A stretch of 64,000 bases of DNA from positions 9,656,636 to 9,720,635 of the forward strand of contig NW_025335856.1 in assembly GCF_004798865.1 (NCBI RefSeq). Direction: 5' to 3'. Of the stretch, positions 37,180-49,139 are shown one piece after another. The notes beneath the pieces were generated by a model. It was not told the origin of the DNA, made no database searches, and saw nothing but the letters and a program-made list of their open reading frames with translations. Numbering within the stretch: position 1 is the first letter of the stretch; each line of letters starts with the position of its first letter. A program made the position numbers and the translations under genes. This stretch comes from Varanus komodoensis. Its lineage: Eukaryota; Chordata; Lepidosauria; Squamata; Varanidae.

Positions 37180-37334
37180 AGCCATTCAAAAATTAAAAAA
37201 CTGATTTTTCTAATCAGCCAACCAAAAATTGAACAAAGAAGAAGGGGCTAGTCTAACCTCCCTTGGAGGGAAAGTCTCAGAAGTGGGAGTCCACCCCAGA
37301 GAAGTCTTAGCCCCATGTCCCCACCAGCCTGAGG

Positions 37335-37755
37335 ATGAGGAATTTAAGCTTGACGCCCTTGCCATGGTCAGATCACTTCCTCATAAGGTTTGAGCTCGAG
37401 AGCAGCCTTTCCCTCTGCAAGGGTGAGGACCCAATTGTATTGGTCCGCCCCCGGAGCCGGATGGATCCTGATGGATTCCTCAAAGCTCTGGGGCATTTTC
37501 CGGTTGACAAGGCTGGTGATCCTGTCGACCGTCATTATTTGTTTTTCGGTGCCAGGCTAAGACCTTTTTATTTAAAACTTATTTTAATTGTTAAATTATT
37601 GAATTAATTAGGATTTTAAAATTTTTAGCTGATAATGCACCAGGGGATTTTTAAACTTTTTTTATTGTTATATTATTATTATTTATGTATGTATTCATGT
37701 ATTCTTTGTGAGTCGCCCAGAGGCTTTGTTGCGATGGGGGCGGCATAGAAATGTT

Positions 37756-37799
<44 letters not shown>
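37335..37799 (+). mobile_element. L2-like LINE, chimeric short copy (endonuclease end joined to 3' tail)
   Basis: The left half encodes LSLTPLPWSDHFLIRFEL and RPRSRMDPDGFLKALGHF, the C-terminal part of the apurinic-type endonuclease and the following linker of an L2/CR1-class LINE. Within 60 bases it passes to ccaggctaagacctttttat (KTFLF, the end of the ORF) and the 3' tail with gtgagtcgcccagaggcttt, ggcggcatagaaatg and (AAAT)n. The whole reverse transcriptase between these points is missing. Confidence 0.75.
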
Positions 37800-37914
37800 C
37801 ATGCCATGGTAGTGAGACAACCAGGAAGGCACCCTAAGATTTTTAACTGTGGGCAAGATAATATGGGAGAAATTGATCCTTCACATATCCTAGCCCCAAG
37901 CCGGGCTTGACATC

Positions 37915-37947
<33 letters not shown>

Positions 37948-37954
37948 AATTAAT
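37915..37954 (+). repeat. (TGAT)n microsatellite
   Basis: About eight TGAT units, then attaattaat. Confidence 0.95.
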
Positions 37955-38090
37955 GGGGCTATTGCTCCCATGTTCTGCCTGGGGGTTTCCCATGGCCATC
38001 AACCATTTGCCCTGATCCAGTACAGCAAGACCGGGGAACGATATTGGTTCAGGGTGGTGGTCCATATGGCAAAAGTAGAAGAGGAGGGAG

Positions 38091-38168
38091 GCATTCTCAT
38101 CTGGTGCTTCCAAGAGCTGCCAGCTTTTGGAGTTGCCTGGCTCCTTGAAGCACCAGATGAGAGAATGC
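38091..38168. repeat. Long near-perfect hairpin
   Basis: The left arm (38091-38117, gcattctcatctggtgcttc...) is complementary to the right arm (38140-38168, ...gaagcaccagatgagagaatgc). About 25 of 27 positions pair, with one 2-base bulge; the loop is about 22 bases. Weaker pairing continues outward (ccatatgg on the left against accatat on the right). Size and shape resemble both a miRNA precursor and a small palindromic transposon. Confidence 0.85.
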
Positions 38169-38214
38169 TTTCTACCATATAAAAGCCTTTAAACTGTGAT
38201 ATGATACCAAGCTG

Positions 38215-38376
38215 CCTGGAGAAGAGCTTGTGTGCTCCTCCACACTAGGCACATTCAAGAAGGAACCAGACATCTGAGTGAGATGGTGTAATTGGTGTCC
38301 TGAACCAGCCGGGGGTTGGACCTGATGGCATCCCTGGTCCCTTCCAACTCTACTATTCTATGATTCCATGATTCTT
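38215..38376 (+). mobile_element. CR1 LINE 3' end
   Basis: ccgggggttggacctgatgg then tggtcccttccaactctact and attctatgattccatgattctt is the classic CR1 3' terminus with its octamer-like tail. Confidence 0.9.
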
Positions 38377-41300
38377 CCTGAGTAAAGTTATATTCACGAG
38401 CATTGCTTTGATCATGAGTAGTGATTCTTCAGGTGGCCTGCAGCTGTGCTTTGAGGCAGGCACTAAAGACCCTGACTTAGAAGCCCTCAGTTCTAAACAC
38501 AGAGGGATGGAACAATATGCCCATGCCTTTCTCAGATATTTGCTTTTTCTGGATAACCTAACAGTTTTCTGGAAACTGCTATGTTTGGACCTTGACTGAG
38601 GAACCGAACCTGGCCAACCCCACATATGGATGGAGTGGATCCCGGCTAATCCTTCCCCCACACATGGATTTGGTTCTCTCTTCAAGGTCTGGAACATGGC
38701 TTTTTCTAAGGTCCTAACTATGTTGACACAGAGATTCACACATACAGTTTTCTACATGAAAGCCTGTGAATTACCCACGAAACACGTGTGGGGCTTTCTG
38801 CTGAAGTCCTGGTCATGCCATGCATCTTCACTCACTACTCCTATGTCACCGGGAGAGCAGAAACAAGTCCCCTTGACATGTGTTCATACGTACATCCAGA
38901 AGCAGGCTTCTGAGCATTGCGGTAACTCTACCCACCTCTGAAATCTCTTTTTCCAGTCCCTTCTGCCAAGACCTGAAGGCGTACCCCGTGTACAAACGTG
39001 GTTTTTTCCAATACAAAGGTTTGCAGAATCAGCAGTACCCCATCTCATCCGCCCCACACTTGGCCCCTTTTTCCTAAAGAGATTGCCTCCTTGGCAGTAC
39101 AGATAACTTCAGCTCAGGCGTAATCAGTATGAAAAAGGGTGGGGAATTCAATAACAGAGCAGCTTCTCTGGAGAGTATAATATTAATTAGGATGGAGGGT
39201 TATGTATCCATCTGTATGCATCTGTGTTTGTGTACTTCATCGGCAAGACTAATCAGGAAGTTTGCATGAGTGTGCATAGGATAGTATATTACACAAACAA
39301 GCCCTAGCAACTGCTGTAGCAAGATAATTCAGTAGCTCTATTAGAAAGCTATGAAAACAATAATAAAGATATTATGAGCAAGCCAGAAGCCTATTATGCT
39401 CAGCCTCCTACTTGCAAATTAAATACATGCAGATGTATTGCCTAAACCACCCTCAGTTCTTTAAGCTAAAACAGGAAAGGCATGAAGTACAGAACACAGA
39501 ATGAAAGCCTGGCTTATTAATGGCTGTTTTCTGCTGTACCAACTGCTGTTCATTTTTAAAGAAAAAGATCATGTACTGGATTCATATATTTAATGCATAC
39601 ATGTGTCCTAAACCTATTTATTACAGCTGCCATGTTTGAGCATGTTATCAGTTATGCATGAAGATTGATGACTGAAAGGTTGCTTGATTAATACAGAAGC
39701 AGATTAAAATAGACTCTTTTAAATACAGGTAGATCTGCTATACAAGTAGAAGCCAAGTGTCATCTAAAAATAGGCAAACACCTTTCTCTCACACACTGGA
39801 GGAAATACTTGTACCAGCTTCATGGAAAGCAGTTTTCCCCAACCTGGGAATATGTAGAACCATAACTCTCGGCATCCTGCAACCAGCAATCCAACTGACT
39901 GTTTAAAACATAGAGTAAATTTCTTTTTTCAGGCTTTTCTGAGAAGTTCAGAAGAAGGGTATGGAAGAAATGTCTGTTCATTCCTGTTTGCACCTCCACC
40001 CCACAACTTGTGCTCAGAAATATGCCTTTTCTCAATCTAGAAATTCAGTTTAGCCATTGGATAGCAGCTGTTGATAGACATGTCCAATAGAACTGTGAGG
40101 TACTTACTGGAGGAAGTTTCTGATTTGATTATACCTTTCAGAAAGGTAGCCATGTTACGCCCGGTCTAACACAGGGTCTTGTCGACCATGTTTTCATGGA
40201 CTAGAATCCACTGCAGAAGATGCAAAAAACCACATGAAGCCTATTAAAGGTGCTCCTTTGGACTTGATTGTTGTCAGCATAAGGAGGTTGATGTGGTGAG
40301 GGGAGGAATAACCTTCCAGACCAATGTCTTATGTGAAGAATACATCATAGAATGCAGAACTTGGCTCTTCCTGGTTTGAACTGGGAAAGATCAGGGATAG
40401 CTTCTAGATACTGCCTACCGTGTATGAGAAGAAACATCCCCATAGAAACCTTTGTAAAGAGCATTTTTGTTAGATGCAGATAACCTGAATGTTTGATAAA
40501 AATGTGCCAGTGATAAGAAACAGGTATAAATGGCCTCATAATAATCGAATTCTGCAAAGAGAGAGAGAATATAAAACAGTAACAGATGTCATCAAAAGCA
40601 GCCTATATGAAATTAATAGTAACTGCTCAAAAGATTCAGGAAGGGTCAGAAAAAGTCACAATTAAGCCAGAAACATTACTTAATTAGAGGAAACAGTAGC
40701 CTGCCATAAAAGTAACCCACACTGCTGATGGTCTGATCCCAGCTTGAGAGATTCTGAGAAATGGAACAATCTGGTCTGCTAGAAGGCATGAACTTTGTTC
40801 CTGCTGAAGTCAGTCTGAAACCAATGGCTAGCAGAAGTTATTCTACTAGGTTTCTTCCCTTTGTGGAAAAGACCTGTTTAGCTCCCCACAGTTTTGCAAC
40901 TCAGGATGCTTAGACAGAAAGCAGTGCTTTTTGCTGAAGTCATGGACAAAAAGGGCAAGCAAGCAAAGGGGGAAGTGACTGGAAGACCATGGACTGGAGC
41001 AGAAGGTATGTGCCAGTGGTAGGTCATTCAGCTTAAAGGACCAAGGTTGTAGTTCACACTTCTTCCTTAACTGGTTGCTTGTAGTTTAAGATGGTGCTGA
41101 CCAGAGCTGACCCTGTCCTTGGTGCTGAAGGCGTGCGATTAATAGTTATTGAACAGATAAGAAAAAAATGAAACAAAAGGAACAAATAATTGATGAAGCT
41201 CCCTGTTTCGGTGCATGGCTAAACTGCATTTTTTACATTGCCATTTCTTCTTTCCATTCTGGCAAACCTCTGCTTGCTTTACCAGCTTTCTGGTTCAGAT

Positions 41301-42894
41301 CTTCAGTTTTATGTTCCAGCCAACTGCCAGTAAATTTCTATGGGTTCGCCATTATTGGTGCATTATAATAATTCTAAGAATGCCCTGGAGGTGCTTCTCT
41401 GGATATATTTTATGCTGGAATTTCCAGGAAACAGGAAGATATCCCTTATTAGCAACTGATAGATCATGCAAATGCTGCTACTGCCCATGTTTCCATGGAT
41501 ACAGAAATAATCCATTGAATACAAAAAGGTAGCATAATACTCTTTAATAATAGACTTGACTTAATGAAAAAAGTTTTTTTAAAAATACATTACAATATGT
41601 AACAAGAGTTGATGCATGATTTCCTGTAGATTTCATGTACATTCATGCTAAATGTATCCGCTTCTGATATACATTTCTGTATTAAGTACTATCTAGCTCA
41701 GAAATATTGATCTGCAGGGTTATTACCAAGAACCCTCCAAGTCTGAATGCTGTAGGACCAGCAAGGTGCCTCCACTGGACCTTGCAGCCTGTCCATTAAA
41801 TCCTAGGGAAGTGGCTTTACTCCCTAATTCTGAGAGACAGAGTTAAAACTCCTGTAGTCAGCAAGAAGGCATCAAGGAACATTCCCCTACCAGATACTTG
41901 TTTCTCAGACCTTTGCCCCCAGAATAAGGCAGCAACTGGCAAAGCTCCCCTCGGCACTCTCTTAGCTAGGGCATAAAATCTTAGCCATTCCTTCAAGGCC
42001 AGTGCTGGGCTAACTTGTCTCTCTCTAGCTGCAGGGTTGCTAACCATGGTTCTGGATCCGAGACAATGGCCTTTGTTTGTACCTGCTGCAATATCCAAGG
42101 CCCAGAACTTGCTCTGTTCCAAATCTGCTCTAGACAGACTTTCTACCTTGTGTCCTCTTGGCTGGGTTGTCAGCTCAGTAGGGTGATATAAACCCTGTTG
42201 GAGAAGGCCAGTGTGTTGCCATTCCATATGCAGGATATTTAGATGTGGAGGTAGCTTCGTCGAGCATAAACTGCCAGGCCTGTGGGTTGTGAATCAACCC
42301 TGATGCACTGAAAGCCAAAAGATGCTCCCCTTCAAAGACTTAAAAAGACTTCAGGGATCAGTGGCTTTAAAAAAATCCCATCGGCATTGTAGAAGATCCA
42401 GATTTGTAACATTCGGTAGCACTGATTTCAATGGATCACCTCAGCGACTTTTAGTAAAAGACTGTTTGTAACAGTTTTGCCCTGAAACAAAACCCCTGGG
42501 TCTAAACAGGGAGAAAAGCCAAGTTTAACTTACCTTTTCAGAAAACATTATTACTGAAAGAATGGTGTCAGTGTATCGGGGCACCTTGCAGAGTAATGAA
42601 AACATCAATCTGAGCCTTACACATGATTTGGAGAAGGGACTTTTAGTTTACAGTAAATCCCTTGATGATCAATCTACCAGTTACATCTGTGGAATGATGG
42701 CATAACTCTGGGTGATAGTAGCAATGATTTATTGCAAATGTATAGATGAGAAAAGGACTGACTCTGTTTGGAGCCATTTTCATATACAAGGCAAGGGCAC
42801 CTAGGGTTGTTTAAGAGGAAGCATGGCAGATCATGGCACTTTCATGAGTTCATCTGTAAGACTGCATTTTTATCATATTCACAATTTATGAATT
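38377..42894. other. Mostly unassigned stretch
   Basis: No exon recognised. A half hAT MITE lies at 39830-39900 (cagttttccccaacctggga). The 136-codon minus-strand frame at 41817-42227 has no domain I can name. Confidence 0.4.
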
Positions 42895-43245
42895 AATGTG
42901 AGGTGTTGCTTAGTTGCAAAGCTGTGTCCAACTCTTCATAACTCCATGGACAACATTCCTCCAAGCTCTCCTGTCCTCCATCATCTCCCGGAGTCCACCC
43001 AACCCCACACCCACCACCCCAGTGGCCCCATCCAGCTACCTCAACCTCTGCTGTCCCCTTCTCCTTTTGCCTTCAATCCTTCCCATCATCGGTCTTCTCC
43101 AATGAGTCCCTCCTTCTCATTAGGTGGCCAAATATTTGAGTTTCAGCTTCAGTATCTGTCCTTCTAAAGAACAGTTGGGGTTGATTTCCTTTAGGATTGA
43201 CTGTTTTGATTTCTTTGTAGTCCAAGGGACTCTCAGGAGTAGAAT
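42895..43245 (-). mobile_element. BovB (RTE) LINE 3' end (antisense)
   Basis: gaggtgttgcttagttgcaaagctgtgtccaac then actccatggacaacattcct, caagctctcctgtcctccat, cattaggtggccaaatattt and tccaagggactctcaggagt is the complement of the BovB ending seen sense at 9.2-9.5 kb. Confidence 0.92.
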
Positions 43246-44989
43246 GCAAGGTGTATACCCACTAAAAAGATTAATAGTTTATTGGTCTGTCATAGATCCT
43301 TTGCTGCTCATGGATTCAAAATCCAGATCTTCGAGAAGCTCTGGGCATTGTACAGCATCAGGAAGAGATTTCTCAGCAGATGTGAAGGCTCTCCATTGTT
43401 TGAGCCACTCATGCATTCAGTCCAAGTCCAGTAGGTTGTTCACACAACCATTGCAATTAATGTTAGATCTGCAGCCATGCCAGATTAAAGAGTGGATCTT
43501 ATGTTTGTTGAAAGCAGAACAGTTTGTATTCTTTCCATTCAGATGTAGCTAAAATGTTTTCTTTTCAATGTCAGGTGAGATTCATATTAACTTAATGTGC
43601 TGCCGGTAATTAAAATGTCCTTTGTTCCTGACCCTGGCCTAACCTTTGCTGCCTTCTCTTTGGGCATACCGTATATGGCTTAATTAAATGAACTCCACAG
43701 AGCTGCCTTGCAAAACAGCCCCTTCATTTGGCTTGATGCTTCTTTATCAATTGCTCAAGCATGCGTTCCAGCCAGAGGCTCTTTTCTTCTCCGCTTATTA
43801 ATCTGTGTGTTTGCCTAGCACTAATTTAAAAGTTCTGCTGCAGAACACTCCACCTGCCCTCGCTCCATGTTAGCATCAAATAGGGCACATCACCCAGTCA
43901 GGCGGAACTATATTTCCCATGCAAAGTACAATGGATATTAAGAGGAAAACATGGGGATTTAAATATCCTTTCCCTCATTATTTGAAGACCCCAGCAGGCA
44001 TTTTCACTTCTATGGTATAATCCAATGCATGGTTTCTTGGAAGTAAGTTTTATTGTGTTCAAGAGACTTTCATACCATGTAAGTATTTTTAGGATTGTTG
44101 TAATATTCTGGCAGTGCTTTTCCATTTAAAATGTACCTTACTACCTTTTGGCAGTAAGATCTTTCATTTATTGTATTACAATTTGTTGATATGTGATTAC
44201 CATAGTGTGCAATATGGCCTTGAAGATGTCAATATGGGGATGGGATGAGGGAAAGCAACAAATTGTTCTACCTGTCGCTGTCCACGTTCTTGCATGTGTG
44301 TGTGTAGCACCTAAACAATCAACAATGGCAGAAGGTTCATAAAATACAAGCTCTGTTGTGTCAATATATTCTCTAACATATTCAGAAGCGCTTTTTCAGG
44401 AATGACACTGATTTTAAACTCTATGCAGCTTTCTGAACTAGGGATCATACAATAAATGGTATGATGCCATTCTATGCTATGGACTTCATTTCTTAGAATG
44501 GCCTCTCTGATAGCATTCAACTGATATTGGATAGAACAGGTAGAATTCAACCAATGCAGCCATTAAGACTCGAGTAAATGGCAACATCCTTTAGGGCAAC
44601 TGAGAGCAATGCTTCTGAATAAGATAACATGGTTCCTTGAAGCTCTGTGAAATTTCCTGAATGTGTTTATAAATTAATACATAATGTAAATAATCAGTCT
44701 CCATTCTTCTAGTTGACATCAGGCCTAGCATCTTGAAACAGGCACAACTGGAATAATCAGAAGGTCATGGAAGGAAATGATTAGTAGGTCATTGAAAGAC
44801 AGAAAACAGTATTCTAAGATTTTATATTCACAGTTTGAATTTCCCTCTTGCAGAATCCACTGAGTTCTTGAATATATCCAACCACTTCAATCCATGTTGG
44901 AGGTTCATGTTTTGATACTGTCTTTTTAATACTCAAGCTCAATGTACTTTTCTTTGCTCACATATTCTTTGTTCTTTTCATTTTTGCTT
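43246..44989. other. Unassigned stretch
   Basis: The segment next to BovB (43280-43450) reads on the minus strand as EWLKQWRAFTSAEKSLPDAV, protein-like but unidentified. A degraded 'aatccaatgcatgg...gaagtaag' repeat lies at 44010-44070. Confidence 0.35.
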
Positions 44990-45122
44990 CTTTTCCAACC
45001 TGATGTCCACCAGATATTTTGGATTTCAAGCTCCATCAGCCACTGCTAGTATGGGCAAAAGACAGAAATTCAAAGAGCTGCTGTCCAAAACATCTGAAGA
45101 CCACCAGGTTGAAGAAGGGTGG
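44990..45122. mobile_element. hAT-type MITE (degraded, palindromic)
   Basis: Left arm ccaacctgatgtccaccagatattttgg and right arm ccaaaacatctgaagaccaccaggttgaagaag are complementary, with atttcaagctccatcagcca between them. This is the layout of the squamate hAT MITE. Confidence 0.6.
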
Positions 45123-45239
45123 TTTGGGATCATTCAAGTTGGCTGAAACCTATCAGGCTTATGCAGCAAGTGTGCTTTAAAAGCTGGCATTTTTTCCACT
45201 ACCAATTTATTTTATAAGTAATATTCTTCCTACATATGA

Positions 45240-45350
45240 TCAGCCCAGGACTCCAACTTCCATTTTCCCCAGACAGCAGGGCTAATAGAGGATTATATCA
45301 GCTGTAGTCCAACAACATTTCAAGACCTACAGATTCTCACTCATGGGTTC
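45240..45350. mobile_element. hAT-type MITE remnant
   Basis: ggactccaacttccattttcccc and tagtccaacaacatttcaag are the two arms of the same MITE type. Ends are unclear. Confidence 0.4.
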
Positions 45351-47742
45351 TGCAAACAGCACACATTCAAAACTGTTTCTGCTTTGAACAATTGCACTTT
45401 AACTTACTTAAAAGTTTATTAATATTGACTTTTAGGAAAAATCTTCCTGAGTTAGAATATGAAATTTGAAAGGACAAATCCACAATAAAATGAAACCAGA
45501 ATCAGCAGCTAAAGCCATGTAACTTCCTATCTACAGGTGCACCCACTAAAGTCTTGGCTCAGTCATAAACCAAGGTAAATGCATAAGTGAACCTCCAGCC
45601 TATTGAACATCCATTGGAATGGAATGCCAGAAGGGCACCCCCTAGCTTTGAATCCCTCTACCCAAAAAGCTTTGCGGCAAGGAATGAGTATGTCAGGTCC
45701 CTTAGGAAAGGATACTTCTGTGCACCACTTTTCTATGTCCTGGGTATGTGTGTGAATGTTTTAATATAGGCCACATTCCTCACACTTCCTCACTCAGGGG
45801 TGGCTTCAAATCTGAAGGGCCATGGGATTCTGGTGAACCCCCACGGTTGCTAATGTGGGCCGTGGAAGGCTGCGGTGCCAGTGCTCCAGGCAGCATGAAG
45901 ATCTAGCTACTCTAAATTTCCCACAATGCTTAGGGGTGATGTTAGGTAATGGGGATTATGGGAAGTTAAAAGGATAGCTGTGTCAATCACTTTGTGCCTT
46001 TGACATGGCAAGCCAGGGAAAAAGATGTTTTGGAAAGGTGGGACACTTGTCAGCAGCAGGCTCTGCTCGTGTGCCGAGATCCACAGGCAGCTGCCAAGCA
46101 TTTTAAGCACTGACACCAATCCTGTGTCACCCACATGGTGCAGCCTCCCACCATTTAGCAGTGAAGTCTGAGAGTCCATAGACTACCTTTGCTTTAGTTT
46201 CAGTAAGCTTGTTTTTGATTTATACTGGTGCAAGGTGCCAAATTGAATTCAGCTCTCACACATTTATTGTCCTTTGTGTGGCCTTGGTGTTGGAAAGGGA
46301 AGACACAGCTATAAATAGAGTGAAAGCTTGTCCAATCTCTCTGCACCTTAATTAAGTTAACCTTGCAACCATCTGCCAAACTGTTGTTTTGTCTCTTCTG
46401 GCAACATGCCTTCCTGCCATATATTGTTGGGTGCAGATAGAACAGCAGCGTAGCATGGAAAGCTTATCATAAGATATTAATTACTTCAGCACAAATAGCA
46501 TCCACTCTAATTTCAGCCGTGTGGTTCGGTGTTTCTGCTGCTAATGAAAATACTCAATAATAAATAGGCAATAAGAGACAATGGAAAATCTGAGCTGGGG
46601 GAATGAGAGGCTGAATTTGTTTCAGGAACTAAATGTAAATGGAAACTTAGATCTTTTTCAGCTTAAAGATGCTAAATCCCTTGGAATTTTGATTTTCTGC
46701 CTTGGATATCTACAGAACAAGCCACTTAATGAAAGTCAATAAGGGCACAATCCTGTGAAGAAAAATATTATATAATTCTTAACATTCCTTTGGGAATGCC
46801 TTTGGGATTGGTGGGAACTGTAGGATTTTTTTTATTTTCTGTCTCAACATGCATAGGATTGCACACTAAATAAGTCATCCTCATCTTTCACCCAGATGCA
46901 TGGCCCAAAGGCTTCTAAAGTTCTTAATAAATGCATGGCATTTTTGATTAACTGTTCTAGTTTATAAGCTGGCAATGCATGTCAATAAAAGCCTAGTTAA
47001 CAGTTTCCTTCCACACAGTCCCAGGCAACCAAGAGTCCATTCTGGAGACTAATGCTATCAAAGGCTACTAGTCCTGCTGAGTATTTACTAATACCAATAT
47101 CTGAGACGGTTTCCCTAGAAACACTAGTTGCTGCAGGACAAAACAGTTTGTTGCCATAGGTTTGTTGTTGGGAAGAGGTTGTGGGACTAAACTCTCTTTG
47201 TTCTGATCTTATATTCCCCTTAGAAATCCAGCCATCTAATTAAAAAAAAAAGATGTTCACTGGAAACTTGGTTTCAGCATATATTTACTGTGTGTATTTT
47301 TGGGCTATGCTATGCTATGCTTGCATTTTAGCATGGTGCTTTGCATGTTTTCATCTGCTGCATTTTGCTTGTAAGAGGATATGTTATCTTACATTTTAAT
47401 TGCTAAATTGCTTTTATTTATTTTAAAAAAACTTTGTAAGTTATTTTGTATGTTTCTTGACAGAAACGTGAGATAAAACCAAGAAATCAAATTAGACAGT
47501 GACCTTTTTGTCTCTTGGCTGTGTTTCAGAGATGAAACACCCCTTTTTCCTTGTATTGTATTAGATTGCATGGATTCTTTTCACAGTTTTAAATGGATAA
47601 CTGAATATGCAATTCATTTTATTAATACTGATGTACTTGGCTACAGTAGATGAAATTCTCCTGAATCCTTGACAATGTGAACTTATACATTCTGACATTC
47701 TGAGTTCAATCTCCCTAGAGTATAACCTTAAAGACTCTAAGA
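45351..47742. other. Unassigned stretch
   Basis: At 46745-46868 cacaatcctgtgaag and atgcataggattgcac lie as inverted ends about 120 bases apart. No exon recognised. Confidence 0.4.
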
Positions 47743-47879
47743 CAGGGATGGGGAACTTGTGGTTCGTGAGATGTTTTGGCCTACAACTTCTTCTTAGCCC
47801 AAACTAGCATAGCTAGTGGTGAAGGAACATGGGATTCATAGTCCAGAACAACTGGAGGGTGACAAGTTTCCCACTCCTG
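47743..47879. mobile_element. hAT-type MITE with target duplication
   Basis: It begins CAGGGATGGGGAACTTGTGG and ends AAGTTTCCCACTCCTG, good inverted termini for a hAT element. The flanks are ctctaaga (47735-47742) and ccctagga (47880-47887), an 8-base duplication with two transitions. Confidence 0.78.
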
Positions 47880-48370
47880 CCCTAGGAATATCATGTCTAT
47901 TGAAAGTCTCTGCAGTGGTGGTTCCAGTTGTCAAGAAACTGTATTTTATGGTGGCCACAATAGGTTTGAAACATCATGGAGTATTCTGTGGTTCTGCACA
48001 AGTGATGGGAAAAGTGCACAAATCTTTCCACTGAGTACATTATGCAGCTTTCTGGGTTTCAGCATTCTTTCTTAGAACCTTTCTAGTTCACGTCATTACA
48101 GAGCAGGCCTAGATCTTGCCATGCCCAGCAGGCAATCTACACACGCAGCAGCTGTTAAAAATAATAATAAATTGCTTGCAGAAAGGAGTGACTTTCCCCT
48201 TGTCACACTCCTACCTCTGGGCGTGTTACAAAAATATGGAGAGAAACTGTCTTGGAAGGGTTAGGTAACCTTTCAGTAATCAGAGGAGTGAATGAATAAG
48301 ATTTTCATGGATTACAGCATCACAGTATCTAATGAAAGGTATGTCCTACACACCGTTCTCCCCTTCCCAG

Positions 48371-48402
48371 AATCATCATCATCATGAGCAGCAGCAGCAG
48401 CA
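48371..48402 (+). repeat. (ATC)n(AGC)n compound microsatellite
   Basis: Four ATC units run directly into five AGC units. Confidence 0.9.
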
Positions 48403-48837
48403 TAATTTATGCAGAACAAAGGCAAATAATAAATACTGATTTGTATGAGTCATAAATGTCATAGAGTCCTGCTTTTCCTAGTGCTATAGTTGATTTAGCA
48501 CAGAGTGTTGTAGCTTTTTTCCCCTTCCCCAAAACAGCAACAGACCCTGATTGTGAATCATGAAGTAACTGGTCTCAAATCCTAAACTGTTTGCTGATAA
48601 GCAGCATTTTTTTTTTTTGGAAGGTACAGTAACGGGCAGCCAAAAAGGTTGATGAGTTGAGACACCTTCCATATCAGGAAATGCTAACGCTTTTTTAATA
48701 GTTGAAGAAAAGATGGTAACTAAAAGGCACACATCAAAGGTTTATAAATTGTGCAAAGTGTGCAGAAAGTAGAGCAGGAGAATTATTTTTTTCCTCTCCT
48801 ATAATTAGAATCTCCCCATGAAACTGATTGGCAGTAG

Positions 48838-48985
48838 ACTTGGACCAAAAGTGAAAACTTCTTCACACAATGCATAATTAACTGATGTTATTCACTGATG
48901 CATGGTGTTGTGATGGCCACCAGCTTTGATGACTTTAATAAGGGATTAGAGACATTCATAGTGAATAGGCATAATTATGAAAGCA
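48838..48985 (+). mobile_element. CR1/L3-type LINE, 3' UTR-proximal piece
   Basis: gtgaaaacttcttcacacaatgcataattaac then gtgatggccaccagctttga and ggattagagacattcatagt matches the ORF-end and 3' UTR part of the family at 20.6 kb. Confidence 0.65.
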
Positions 48986-48989
48986 ATTG

Positions 48990-49090
48990 GAAATTAAACT
49001 GCCAAGATCACACTCTGCTTATACAAATCTATGATGCGCCTGCACTTGGACTATTGTGCACAGTCCTGGTCACTGTACCTAAAACAGGGA
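48990..49090 (+). mobile_element. CR1/L3-type LINE, reverse-transcriptase piece
   Basis: cacactctgcttatacaaatctatgatgcg then cacttggactattgtgcaca and gtcctggtcactgtacct encodes the 'RP.LEYC.QFWSP' region. It should lie upstream of the preceding piece in an intact element. Confidence 0.7.
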
Positions 49091-49139
49091 ATGCGAAGAA
49101 GAGTGTTCTTCTAACAGCATTATTTTTTTCATCTCAGAT

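Noticed and set aside
37915-37954. Regular (TGAT)n units as a possible CRISPR-like array
   Set aside because: Four-base units without spacers are an ordinary microsatellite.
41817-42227. 136-codon minus-strand open frame
   Set aside because: No recognisable domain; could be a non-coding part of a repeat. Not enough to call a gene.
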